A stretch of DNA of 64,000 bases from Trinickia mobilis (GCF_017315705.1 NZ_JAFLRF010000003.1:225142-289141); one strand, 5' to 3'. Positions 35,850 through 43,707 are shown, counted from the first letter of the stretch. Made by a program: numbers and translations. Notes: generated by a model not told the origin, from the sequence alone.

Positions 35850-35866
35850 TTCGAGTCCGGTCCCGG
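35850..35866 (+). repeat. Right copy of the 17-bp tRNA-Leu repeat (candidate attR)
   Basis: TTCGAGTCCGGTCCCGG, identical to the tRNA-Leu T arm at 29599-29615, followed by CGCCA where the tRNA has GCACCA. It marks the right end of the accessory block. Confidence 0.6.
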
Positions 35867-35902
35867 CGCCAAGCGCCTCGACGGCGCCTCCATGACGCCG
35901 GA

Positions 35903-35934
35903 AAACCCGCAACAGCCGAGCGCTTTGCGGGTTT
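35903..35934 (-). terminator. Terminator of the gtr cassette
   Basis: On the minus strand AAACCCGCAA pairs with TTGCGGGTTT around a 12-nt loop and is followed by more T. It lies 32 nt after the stop of the GT39-like gene. Two direct copies of GGGATTTCCC lie between gene and hairpin. Confidence 0.7.
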
Positions 35935-35965
35935 CGTTGGGATTTCCCTCGGGATTTCCCTTTAG

Positions 35966-37495
35966 TCAGCCCCGGCGCGGCATCATCAGGAACACGTCGT
36001 AATCGTGTGCCGGGAGCGTCATATCCCAGGCTTTCTTGCGGACCTCGACAGCAATCGGCTTCGTGTTGCTGAACGCCGCCGCCGCCTTCAGGCATGCCGT
36101 ATCGCCGCTCGGGCAGACGAGCGCCGCGCCCTGCCGGGCGACATCGGCCGCGCTCAGCCACGGTGTCGCATCGGGATCGGCGATGTCCCAATAGCGGGTG
36201 TTGCCGTCGCTATAGAAAGCGACCGACTCGGCCTCGTGGGTCGCTCCCGCGACGATCGGCAGGTCGGTCCCGGTGCGCTCGCGCCAGAGCGTGTGAACGG
36301 TCGCGGCCAATTCCGCGCGCGGCTCGGCCGCGTCATCGGTGTTGCGCTTGGCGCCGGCGTACCCGACGACAGCGGTGGCGGCGAGCACGAGAACCCAGTA
36401 GACGCCGAGCACTCGCGTTGCGCGTCCCGGTTGCAGACCGATCTTCGCGCGATCCAGGGCGGCAAGCCAAAGCGGCACGAGCGCAAACCATTCGGCCATG
36501 CCCCACACGGACGCCATCTGCGTGCGGCTCGCAACGGCGATGATGCCGACGACGATAAGCGGCCCGATGGCAAGCCACCAGAGGTCCCGATGCAAGGAGG
36601 GCCGGAAGTGGCTTAGTGCGATCAGCTTGGCGGCGCGCAGACGTTGCCGCCCGACGAGCAGCAGGACGAATGCAAAGGAGAGCAGCAGATAGCCCGCTTG
36701 CGCAAGCGTATAGATGCTAAAACGCAGCGCCGCGGCCGGCAGCGTCCCTCCGGTTCGCCGCTCTGCGTATCCGAAGGTCGGGAAGTGGTTCACGACGAGC
36801 CAGTGGAAGTGCGCAGACAACACCAGAAGGCCTGCGGCCGCGACCAGCAGCGTATTGACGTTGACGAGCCTCGCACGCCATTGCGGCCGCGCAAGCGAGG
36901 CGCCTGCGAGGGCCACGATGAGCACGATGGAAAAATACTTGCCGAGGATCGCGAGTCCGGCGCAGGCGCCCAGAGCCAGGGCCGGCCAGCGCTTGCCGGT
37001 CTGCATGCAGCGGACGAAGAAGTACGCGGTCCACGGCCACACCGACAGCAGCACGGCATTGGCGTTGAATTTGATCGCCAGATTCGAATAGAGGGGGGAA
37101 ACGGCCATCGCAAGCCCGGCCGCCACCGCCAGCGGACGCGGCAGGAACCGCCCGGCCAACGCGACGATGCCGAGGAGCCCCGCCAGCGCATTGACCGCCG
37201 ACAGCGCGAAATAGGCGAAGTCCGTATGCGGAAAGACGTGGAACCACGCCGCGGTGATCCACGCGAAGAGCGGCGGGTGCTTCGAGTAGCCGGCCTGCCA
37301 TTCGGCTCCCCACGCGTAGTTTTCGATCATGTCGCCCTGGACGTCGAGGTTGCCGCGCGAGAGCCACGCGGCCAGCGTCCAGACGAGCGCGTGAATCGGC
37401 AGAAGGGCAATGAGCGGCGAAGCGGCGGAGACGGCGTCGGCTTGGGTTGGCAACAGGCCGGAGCCGGGATGGAGTGTGGCGGTGGGTTCTGCCAT
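35966..37495 (-). CDS. GT39/PMT-type membrane glycosyltransferase
   Basis: A 509-aa GT-C glycosyltransferase with about 11 hydrophobic segments. The first periplasmic loop has DMIENYAWGAEWQAGYSKHP, the acidic pattern typical of ArnT/PMT enzymes, with a lipid-linked sugar as donor. It is the last gene of a gtrB-gtrA-transferase cassette on the minus strand, the arrangement of the Gtr systems that decorate O-antigen or other surface glycans. The acceptor is unknown. The gap to the gtrA fragment is 28 nt. Confidence 0.85.
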   Translation of the reverse strand: MAEPTATLHPGSGLLPTQADAVSAASPLIALLPIHALVWTLAAWLSRGNLDVQGDMIENYAWGAEWQAGYSKHPPLFAWITAAWFHVFPHTDFAYFALSAVNALAGLLGIVALAGRFLPRPLAVAAGLAMAVSPLYSNLAIKFNANAVLLSVWPWTAYFFVRCMQTGKRWPALALGACAGLAILGKYFSIVLIVALAGASLARPQWRARLVNVNTLLVAAAGLLVLSAHFHWLVVNHFPTFGYAERRTGGTLPAAALRFSIYTLAQAGYLLLSFAFVLLLVGRQRLRAAKLIALSHFRPSLHRDLWWLAIGPLIVVGIIAVASRTQMASVWGMAEWFALVPLWLAALDRAKIGLQPGRATRVLGVYWVLVLAATAVVGYAGAKRNTDDAAEPRAELAATVHTLWRERTGTDLPIVAGATHEAESVAFYSDGNTRYWDIADPDATPWLSAADVARQGAALVCPSGDTACLKAAAAFSNTKPIAVEVRKKAWDMTLPAHDYDVFLMMPRRG

Positions 37496-37523
37496 TGAGA
37501 AGTGGGAAGAGCCGTTGTTGGAT

Positions 37524-37718
37524 TCAGGTGAGGAGGTCCGGGCTTGCCGGCCGTCGTGCCGTCGCGCTTGGGAATGTCGAGTTCGTGTTGGCGCGGCCGG
37601 TCAGCGCCAGCACGCCGAGCGTCGGGAAGGATCGAGCGGGCGGCAAGACGTACTGCACGCCTGTGCCTGCCGCGCCGACGAGAACGCAGGCGAGAAACTG
37701 CAAGACCCGGCCGCGCAT
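37524..37718 (-). pseudogene. Truncated GtrA flippase
   Basis: The start overlaps the gtrB stop (ATGA at 37718), and the product begins MRGRVLQFLACVLVGAAGTG, the first helix of GtrA. After residue 24 it turns into a hydrophilic tail rich in Arg, Thr and Pro and stops at 64 aa, where GtrA proteins have about 120-140 aa and four helices. No other frame in the remaining 150 nt restores the lost helices. GtrA normally flips the lipid-linked sugar, so the cassette either uses another flippase or is inactive. Confidence 0.7.
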
Positions 37719-38734
37719 CAGGTACTGCTCTGTCCGTGGATCTTGCGCACGATGTAGACCGGCCGGCGCTTGCTCTCGATATAGATGCGGCCCAGGTATT
37801 CGCCGATCACGCCGATGCCGATGAGCTGGATGCCGCCGAGAAAAAGCACGGCGGTGATGATCGACGCGTAACCGGGGACGTCCACGCCCCGCACGATGGT
37901 CCGCAGAAACAGATATCCCGCGTAGGCAATGGCGAACGCGGCGGTCCCGCAGCCGACGTACGTCCACACGCGCAGCGGCAGCGTGCCGAAGCTCGTGAGC
38001 CCTTCGAGCGCGAAATTCCAGAGCTTCCACGCGGAGAATTTGGTCTTGCCGGCGCAGCGGGCGCAGCGCACGTACTCGATCTGCGCGGTCTTGAAGCCGA
38101 TCCACGCGAACAGGCCCTTCATGAACCGGCGGTTTTCCGGCAACTGCCTGAGCGCATCGACGGCTTGCCGCGACATCAGGCGGAAATCCCCGGCGTTTTC
38201 CGGGATCCGGATCTCGGAGATGACGTTGTGCACGCGGTAGAAGAGTCCTGCCGACACGCGCTTCAGAAACGCGTCCGTATTGCGTTCGGCGCGTATTGCC
38301 AGGACCACGTCGAACCCTTCGCGCCACTTGGCCACCAAGCGCGGGATTGCTTCAGGCGGGTCCTGAAGATCGGCGTCGAACGGGATCACGGCGTCGCCCG
38401 ACGCCGCGTCGAGTCCCGCGGTCATGGCGGATTCCTTTCCGAAGTTGCGGGAAAGGTCGACGACCTTGATGCGCGGATTGTCGGCCCGGGCGGACAGCAG
38501 AAGGCCTAGCGTCGGATCGGTGCTGCCGTCGTTGACGCAGACGATCTCGTAGTCGGCATCGACGATGCCTTGCAGCACCGGCGGGACTGCGCGAAAGAAG
38601 GCATCCACCACGGCCGCTTCGTTATAGAAGGGTACGACGAGCGAAATCAGGTCTTTTGTACCCGAATCGTGCGAGGTGGTGGGAGTCCCCGCGGGGGGCA
38701 AAAGCGCCATCCCCTCTCCCGCTACGTGCTTCAT
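37718..38734 (-). CDS. GtrB-like bactoprenol glycosyltransferase
   Basis: A 338-aa GT2 enzyme that loads a sugar onto undecaprenyl phosphate on the cytoplasmic face. The GT-A domain begins LISLVVPFYNEAAVVDAFFR and has VCVNDGSTDPT, the DXD motif PFDADLQDPPE and RRFMKGLFAWIGF. Two C-terminal helices follow (AFAIAYAGYLFLRTIV and VLFLGGIQLIGIGVIGEYLG). It heads the minus-strand gtr cassette. The start at 38734 gives a 25-residue N-terminal extension; an ATG 8 codons on is an alternative. Confidence 0.9.
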   Translation of the reverse strand: MKHVAGEGMALLPPAGTPTTSHDSGTKDLISLVVPFYNEAAVVDAFFRAVPPVLQGIVDADYEIVCVNDGSTDPTLGLLLSARADNPRIKVVDLSRNFGKESAMTAGLDAASGDAVIPFDADLQDPPEAIPRLVAKWREGFDVVLAIRAERNTDAFLKRVSAGLFYRVHNVISEIRIPENAGDFRLMSRQAVDALRQLPENRRFMKGLFAWIGFKTAQIEYVRCARCAGKTKFSAWKLWNFALEGLTSFGTLPLRVWTYVGCGTAAFAIAYAGYLFLRTIVRGVDVPGYASIITAVLFLGGIQLIGIGVIGEYLGRIYIESKRRPVYIVRKIHGQSST

Positions 38735-39035
38735 TTTTCAGGCCTTATTTCTAAATTTTGCGAATGTTACCAAATTGGAAACAATTATTTCGAAAAATTT
38801 TCTTGACGTTTTCTTGACATTGCGTTTTGCACGCACGCGCGAGTGATCGCTGTTAGCGATGGCTTACCGTGAACGCGGGGCGTTCGCGGCATTGTCCGCG
38901 ATTGAAGAATAGTGAATTCATAATCTAGGTATTTACCCTAGATCGAAGCACTCTTAGACTGGCCTTCAACCGCTGCAGACGAGACGAACCCACGAGTTTG
39001 CGGCTTCGGAAGTCAAAACTATGGAGGTATCGATC
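38735..39035. other. AT-rich divergent promoter region
   Basis: No gene. Bases 38740-38825 are strikingly AT-rich for this genome (AAATTTTG, AATTATTTCGAAAAATTTTC, two TTCTTGAC copies), which could be a binding site for an H-NS-like silencer of the gtr cassette. The right part carries the promoter of the first DUF4148 gene (see 38926-38961). Confidence 0.5.
38926..38961 (+). promoter_or_regulatory. Conserved promoter of the first DUF4148 gene
   Basis: TAGGTATTTACCCTA (imperfect dyad) overlaps a -35-like TTTACC at 38932. After 17 bp comes TAGACT (38955-38960) as the -10. The same elements with the same 29-nt spacing are found at 39660-39695 before the paralogue. Confidence 0.6.
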
Positions 39036-39362
39036 ATGAAATCGCTCGTCAAGGCTGTCGCCCTCGCTGTCGTTCTCGCTGCTCCCGTTGCGTCGTTCGC
39101 CCAATCGAACCAGCCTGTGACCCGCGCGCAAGTGCGTGCCGATCTGGTCCAGTTGGAGAAGGCCGGCTATCACGCAGGCAGCGACAAAACCGCCTATCCG
39201 ACCCATATCCAAGCGGCCGAAGCCCGCGTCGCTGCAGCAAACGGCGCAGCGCAAGCGAATACGAGCGGCTTTGGCTCGGAAGCGAACGCCACGTCGCAAT
39301 CGGGCCAGCGCACCGACGAGGTGGTCAGCAGCTATTCGGCTCCGATCTATGTGCATCGGTAA
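39036..39362 (+). CDS. DUF4148 exported protein, first copy
   Basis: A 108-aa small secreted protein typical of Burkholderiaceae. The signal peptide is MKSLVKAVALAVVLAAPVAS ending FAQ, followed by the family core RAQVRADLVQLEKAGYHAG and PTHIQAAEARVAA. Function unknown. Start at 39036 has TGGAGG upstream. A terminator follows at 39502. The paralogue at 39762 is about 60 percent alike in the N-terminal half, pointing to a tandem duplication that included the promoter. Confidence 0.85.
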   Translation: MKSLVKAVALAVVLAAPVASFAQSNQPVTRAQVRADLVQLEKAGYHAGSDKTAYPTHIQAAEARVAAANGAAQANTSGFGSEANATSQSGQRTDEVVSSYSAPIYVHR

Positions 39363-39659
39363 TCGGCAGTCCGGCGGGTTTCGAGCTGGCATCGGCGCCC
39401 GCGCGGGCGCCCGACATCGAATGAATGCGAAGCAGGCCGAATTGTTTTAGGGCCTGCTTCGCAACCTGCGTGGAATCTCCGTCGCTTGCCCTGGCGACTT
39501 CGCCCAGTCTGATTTCGGACTGGGCTTTTTTGTTTTGAGGCCCTTTCCCTTTGTCGGCGCGGTCGGCGGCGCGCATCGACACGTCGATCGCGCCGCCACG
39601 GAATGCGTGTGAAAGCGATTTGTCATTCTGACGCTGCCAACAACAATGTTTTCTCCAAT
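39363..39659. other. Spacer between the DUF4148 paralogues
   Basis: About 300 nt without a gene. It holds the terminator at 39502-39535; the remainder shows no ORF with similarity. Confidence 0.5.
39502..39535 (+). terminator. Rho-independent terminator of the first DUF4148 gene
   Basis: GCCCAGTC (39502-39509) pairs with GACTGGGC (39518-39525) and is followed by TTTTTTGTTTT. Confidence 0.88.
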
Positions 39660-39695
39660 TAGGTATTAACCCTTAAGGATCGCGCGACTAGACTG
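39660..39695 (+). promoter_or_regulatory. Conserved promoter of the second DUF4148 gene
   Basis: TAGGTATTAACCCTTAA contains the dyad and a -35-like TTAACC at 39666; TAGACT (39689-39694) follows after 17 bp. Spacing and order equal those at 38926-38961. Confidence 0.6.
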
Positions 39696-39761
39696 TCTTC
39701 ATCGGCTCCGAACACACCTGTTTGCGGGCCCCGACAAGACAATCTTTGGAGGTAGTTCATC

Positions 39762-40079
39762 ATGAAATCGCTGATCAAAGCCGTTGCCATCGCCGCCATC
39801 CTTGCTGCTCCGGTTGTGTCGTTTGCCCAGTCGAATCAGCCTCTGACGCGCGCGCAAGTGCGCCAGGAACTCATCGAGCTCGAACAAGCCGGCTACAACC
39901 CGGCCCGGGCGGACGACTACAACTATCCGGCCGACATCCAGGCCGCCGAAGCCCGCGTCGCGGCGCAAAAGGCCGGTGGGGCGCAGGCGACCGGCTACGG
40001 CCCGGCCGTGAGCGCGTCGTCGCAATCGGGAAGCCACGCGGCGGCGGCCGGCACGAAGCCGATCTTCTTCGGTCAGTAA
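39762..40079 (+). CDS. DUF4148 exported protein, second copy
   Basis: A 105-aa paralogue of 39036-39362. Signal peptide MKSLIKAVAIAAILAAPVVS ending FAQ, then TRAQVRQELIELEQAGYNPA and PADIQAAEARVAAQ. The Ser/Gly/Ala-rich tail differs from the first copy. TGGAGG lies upstream of the ATG. A hairpin at 40088-40108 probably ends the transcript. Function unknown. Confidence 0.85.
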   Translation: MKSLIKAVAIAAILAAPVVSFAQSNQPLTRAQVRQELIELEQAGYNPARADDYNYPADIQAAEARVAAQKAGGAQATGYGPAVSASSQSGSHAAAAGTKPIFFGQ

Positions 40080-40087
40080 GCAGTTGA

Positions 40088-40108
40088 GGCCGGGATGCTC
40101 TCCCGGCC
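40088..40108 (+). terminator. Hairpin after the second DUF4148 gene
   Basis: GGCCGGGA-TGCTC-TCCCGGCC, an 8-bp perfect stem 8 nt after the stop. The T tract is poor. Confidence 0.55.
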
Positions 40109-40521
40109 GTTGAAGCTTCCGGTACGCACATCGCTTAGCTGCGCTCCGGAAGCGAGAAATACGAAGCCGGCCCGCAGTCGATTCAAGCGCTTCAAGAAGG
40201 CTGGCTCGCGAAATTTGCAGTTACCTCCGCCGCCGGCAATCCGGTGGCTTCGCCCGGTCGGTCTGTCCGGGCGCTTTTTCCCGTTCCGAACTCCGAATCG
40301 AATGCGGCTGTACTGGACCGTCTCCAGCGCGCTGTATCGGGTAGGGCGCTCGTTCCGCTTTTAAGATGCGGTTTTTCCAACTGGCTGAGCAGGCGTACGG
40401 CGAAGAGACGCACGGCTACAACGAAGGCCTGCTCGTCGCGAGCGGCGCCGGCAAACCTTTTCACAAAGCCGCATTCGCTGCTACAGTCATCCTCCCTTCA
40501 CTCTGAAGAAACGAGGCCCGA
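40109..40521. other. Non-coding stretch with an orphan terminator
   Basis: No convincing ORF in about 410 nt. A strong intrinsic terminator (40251-40280) is not close to any gene end, so the preceding 140 nt could be a small RNA. Beyond it I see nothing until the mini-ORF at 40522. Confidence 0.4.
40251..40280 (+). terminator. Orphan Rho-independent terminator
   Basis: CGCCCGG (40251-40257) pairs with CCGGGCG (40267-40273), followed by CTTTTTC. Confidence 0.65.
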
Positions 40522-40587
40522 ATGAACGACCCTCACGCTCACTATCGTTCGCTGCTCCCTCCCTCAAGGGGACGGGAGGCATCATGA
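40522..40587 (+). CDS. 21-codon repeat-derived mini-ORF overlapping the glutathione transferase gene
   Basis: Reads MNDPHAHYRSLLPPSRGREAS and stops in an ATGA overlap with the next start (40584-40587). The peptide is the same one that ends RecC and RecB, and the DNA (40529-40587) is a copy of the same dispersed repeat. It may act as a leader ORF for translational coupling rather than make a functional peptide. Confidence 0.45.
   Translation: MNDPHAHYRSLLPPSRGREAS
40529..40587 (+). repeat. Dispersed start-codon repeat before the glutathione transferase gene
   Basis: CCCTCACGCTCACTATCG, CGTTCGCTGC, dyad CCTCCC-N10-GGGAGG, ending ACGGGAGGCATCATGA on the start codon. Confidence 0.85.
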
Positions 40588-41198
40588 AATTAGTTGGCAT
40601 GCTGGATTCCCCGTTCGTGCGTCGCGTCGCTATCTCGATGGCGGTGCTCGGCATTCCGTTCGAACATCGCAGTCTGTCAGTGTTTCGCACGTTCGACGAG
40701 TTCGCGAGTCTGAATCCGATCGTCAAGGCGCCGACGCTCATCGAAGACGACGGGACCATGCTGATCGAATCGACGCTGATTCTCGATCATCTCGACCATA
40801 AGGTTCCGCCCGACGCGCGCCTCATGCCCCAGCGCGGCGCCGACCGCATGCGCGCGCTGCAATGGGTCGGCTATGCGCTCGCGGCCGCGGAGAAGACGGT
40901 GCAGATCGCGTACGAGTGCGAGCTTCGACCGCTGGAGAAGCAGCATGAGCCGTGGCTCGTGCGGGTGCGAGGGCAACTGGCCGCCGCCTACGACCTGCTC
41001 GAGAAGCAGATCGGCAGCGCGGACGGCTGGTTCGCCGGCAACCGGATCATGCAGCCCGACATCACCGTAGCGGTTGTGTGGCGCTTCACGCAGTACATCC
41101 TGCCCGGCGCGATCGATTCCGCGCGCTATCCGGCACTGGCCGCGTTTTCGGCGCGTGCCGAGGCGCTGCCGGAATTCATCAACGCGCCGCTCGAATAG
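40584..41198 (+). CDS. Glutathione S-transferase family protein
   Basis: A 204-aa protein with an N-terminal thioredoxin-like GST domain (MKLVGMLDSPFVRRVAISMA, with Ser at the usual active-site position, then FASLNPIVKAPTLIEDDG and LIESTLILDHLD) and an alpha-helical C-terminal domain ending around WRFTQYILPGAIDSARYPA. The SPFVRR context places it near the bacterial GST group whose members conjugate or bind hydrophobic compounds. The start is fixed by GGGAGGCATCATG, which belongs to a dispersed repeat. Substrate unknown. Confidence 0.88.
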   Translation: MKLVGMLDSPFVRRVAISMAVLGIPFEHRSLSVFRTFDEFASLNPIVKAPTLIEDDGTMLIESTLILDHLDHKVPPDARLMPQRGADRMRALQWVGYALAAAEKTVQIAYECELRPLEKQHEPWLVRVRGQLAAAYDLLEKQIGSADGWFAGNRIMQPDITVAVVWRFTQYILPGAIDSARYPALAAFSARAEALPEFINAPLE

Positions 41199-41445
41199 CA
41201 GGGCGTCCGTTCATTGAAGTTCAACGCGCACCGGTCCGCACGAACCGGTGCGCGATCCGCCTCCGGGCCCGCCGCCGCGCGCTTTCGCGCGCCCGTCCAG
41301 GCGGCCGCAGCAATTGTTCGCTTGCCCCGACAAGTGACTTCCACTTTCGCGCATTTATCCGCGTGGCCCTCGTCCCTAGAATTGAGCCTATCGAAATACG
41401 GCAGGCGTCGCGGCCCGAAAAACCGCACAGCGCGAAGGGGCGGAA

Positions 41446-41640
41446 ATGAGGGACCTGATCGAAAAGCAGTTGTACAACCCGTCGGTGGTGCTGCCGATGG
41501 TCGCGCTGATGGAAATGCTCGTCTCGACGGATTTCAGCCTTGGCCGCGTGAGCCTCATGGTCGCGACGAAAGGCGCGCAGGCCGCACTGACTCGTTCGCG
41601 CGAATTCATCTGCGCGCATCATCACGGCGCGCTGTATTGA
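41446..41640 (+). CDS. Small protein of unknown function (64 aa)
   Basis: MRDLIEKQLYNPSVVLPMVA begins a compact protein with a hydrophobic N-terminal half and a His-rich end (CAHHHGALY). AGGGGCGGAA precedes the ATG. Codon use looks like that of neighbouring genes. I do not recognise a family, so it stays a candidate gene. Confidence 0.45.
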   Translation: MRDLIEKQLYNPSVVLPMVALMEMLVSTDFSLGRVSLMVATKGAQAALTRSREFICAHHHGALY

Positions 41641-41710
41641 ATCGAAGTGCGCGTAAGATGGCGGGACCTTGATTTCGCAGCTCATTTCGCAACTGAGCGC
41701 GACGAACGCG

Positions 41711-42178
41711 ATGAGCGTCTCCCGCATCGGCCTGATTTCCGACACCCACAACCTCGTGCGTCCCGAAGCGCTTCAATGGCTCGCGGGATGCGACGCCATC
41801 ATTCACGCGGGCGATATCTGCGCGCCCCACGTGCTCGACGCGCTCGCGCAAATCGCGCCCGTGACCGCGGTGCGCGGCAATAACGATTTCGGCGAATGGG
41901 CCATGCAATTGCCGGTGTCGACGACACTCGAAGTCCAGCGCGTGAAGATCCACGTCGTGCACGACATCGCGGGCTTGCATGCCGATGCGCTGGCGAGCGG
42001 CGTCCGCGTGGTCGTCACCGGGCATTCGCACCAGCCCCGCGTCGAAGCGCGCGGCGGCGTGCTGTTCGTCAATCCCGGCAGTGCGGGCCCGCGCCGCTTC
42101 AAGCTGCCGATCTCGGCGGGGATGCTGACGGTAGACGGCGAGCGCGCCGAAGCGTCGCTGCATACGCTCGTCGCGTAA
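41711..42178 (+). CDS. YfcE/MJ0936-family metallophosphoesterase
   Basis: A 155-aa single-domain phosphoesterase. Metal-binding motifs are complete: SDTHN at residues 10-14, HAGDIC, VRGNNDF, HDIAG and TGHSHQP. It lacks a signal peptide. E. coli YfcE hydrolyses phosphodiesters in vitro; the physiological substrate is unknown. The ATG at 41711 (MSVSRIGLISDTH) fits the family; the open frame starts 14 codons earlier. A bidirectional hairpin separates it from the convergent MFS gene. Confidence 0.9.
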   Translation: MSVSRIGLISDTHNLVRPEALQWLAGCDAIIHAGDICAPHVLDALAQIAPVTAVRGNNDFGEWAMQLPVSTTLEVQRVKIHVVHDIAGLHADALASGVRVVVTGHSHQPRVEARGGVLFVNPGSAGPRRFKLPISAGMLTVDGERAEASLHTLVA

Positions 42179-42183
42179 ACGAC

Positions 42184-42212
42184 AAAAGGCGCTGCGCATC
42201 GTGCGCAGCGCC
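42184..42212 (-). terminator. Terminator between convergent genes, best for the MFS gene
   Basis: GGCGCTGCGCA (42188-42198) pairs over 11 bp with TGCGCAGCGCC (42202-42212). The minus strand continues TTTTGTC, making a classical terminator for 42235-43707; it may also stop the plus-strand gene. Confidence 0.82.
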
Positions 42213-42234
42213 CGTCTCGCTTCCGGCTGTGTCG

Positions 42235-43707
42235 TTACGCGCTGACCGTTGCCACCGGCGCGTAGACGCCGTCGTCCATCTCCTCGGCTTCACGCGCCTG
42301 GCGCACGAGCGCATGCGCTTCGGCGCGCGTCGCCACCGCGGGCGGCGAGCCTTTGAGCGGCTGCTTCGCTGTCTCCGCGAGCGCGACCACCGACACGATG
42401 CCGATCACCGCCGCGCCCATCAGGTAGTACGCGGGCATCATCAGGTTGCCGGTCGTTTCGACGAGCCAGGCGGTGACGAGCGGCGTCGTGCCGCCGAACA
42501 GCGACACCGACACGTTGAAGCCGATCGCGAGCGCGCCGTAGCGGATCGTGGTCGGGAAGAGGGCGGGCAGCGCCGACGGCATCACGCCCGTGAAGCACGA
42601 CAGCAGCGCGCCGAGGATCATGAGGCCGCAGAACACGGGCAGCGTGTCACCGGTCTGGATCAGGAGCAGCGCGGGAATCGACAGCACCAGCAAACCGACG
42701 CAGCCCGCGAGCATCACCGGCTTGCGTCCGATGGCATCCGACAGGCGTCCCGCCGCGAGCGTCAGCGGCATCATCAGCACCATGACGATCAGCACGAGGA
42801 AGAGGCCGTGGGTTTCGTCGAAGTGCAGCGTCGCCGACAGGTAGCTCGGCAGGTACGACAGCGCCATATAGTCGGTGACGTTGAAGATCAGCACGAGGCC
42901 GACGCACAGCAGGAGCGGCTTCCATTGCGTGAGGAGCATCTTGCCGAACGACTGCTTCGGCGCGGCCTTGTCGAGCGCCTCGCGTGCTTCGGCTTCGCGC
43001 TTGAACGCGGGCGTTTCCTCGAGCTTCATGCGGATGTAGAGACCCACGATGCCAAGCGGCCCGGCGATCATGAACGGCACGCGCCAGCCCCAGGAGAGCA
43101 TCGCGTCTTCGCTGAGCGTGGCCGTCAGAAGCGCGACCGTGCCCGCGCCCAGGATGTAGCCCGCCAGCGTGCCGAACTCGAGGAAGCTGCCCATGAAGCC
43201 GCGGCGCTTGTCCGTCGAGTATTCGGCGATGAAGGTCGCGGCGCCGCCGTACTCCCCGCCGGTCGAGAAGCCCTGCACGAGACGTGCGAGCAACAGCAGC
43301 GCGGGCGCGAAGATGCCGATCGTGCCGTAGCTCGGGATCAGGCCGATCGCGAACGTGCCGGCGGCCATCATGATCATCGTCATCGCGAGCACGCGCTGGC
43401 GGCCGATGCGGTCGCCGAGCGGCCCGAACACCATGCCGCCGATCGGCCGCACGAGAAACGCGGCGGCGAACGTGCCGAAGGTCGCGATCAATTGCGCGGA
43501 CGGGCTGCTCGACGGGAAGAACACTTTGCCGAGCGTCACGGCGATGTAGCTGTACACGCCGAAGTCGAACCATTCCATGGCGTTGCCGAGCGCCATCGCG
43601 CCGACTGCGCGCTTGAGAAGGCTTTTATCGACGACGGTGACGTCGTCTGCCTCGAGGAGGGCTTGTTGTCGTTGGTTTGGCGCGGGGCCGTTAAGGGAAG
43701 CGGTCAA
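42235..43707 (-). CDS. MFS transporter of the MHS/ProP type
   Basis: A 490-aa symporter of the metabolite:H+ family with 12 helices. It has MALGNAMEWFDFGVYSYIAV, GPLGDRIGRQRVL (motif A) and LLARLVQGFSTGGEYGGAAT, hallmarks of ProP/KgtP-type carriers for osmolytes or organic acids. The closest pattern is ProP (proline/betaine), but substrate is not certain. The start is most likely a TTG at 43707 with GGAG 9 nt upstream; a GTG at 43773 is the longer option without a good site. A promoter is visible 400 nt upstream at 44113-44142. Confidence 0.87.
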   Translation of the reverse strand: MTASLNGPAPNQRQQALLEADDVTVVDKSLLKRAVGAMALGNAMEWFDFGVYSYIAVTLGKVFFPSSSPSAQLIATFGTFAAAFLVRPIGGMVFGPLGDRIGRQRVLAMTMIMMAAGTFAIGLIPSYGTIGIFAPALLLLARLVQGFSTGGEYGGAATFIAEYSTDKRRGFMGSFLEFGTLAGYILGAGTVALLTATLSEDAMLSWGWRVPFMIAGPLGIVGLYIRMKLEETPAFKREAEAREALDKAAPKQSFGKMLLTQWKPLLLCVGLVLIFNVTDYMALSYLPSYLSATLHFDETHGLFLVLIVMVLMMPLTLAAGRLSDAIGRKPVMLAGCVGLLVLSIPALLLIQTGDTLPVFCGLMILGALLSCFTGVMPSALPALFPTTIRYGALAIGFNVSVSLFGGTTPLVTAWLVETTGNLMMPAYYLMGAAVIGIVSVVALAETAKQPLKGSPPAVATRAEAHALVRQAREAEEMDDGVYAPVATVSA

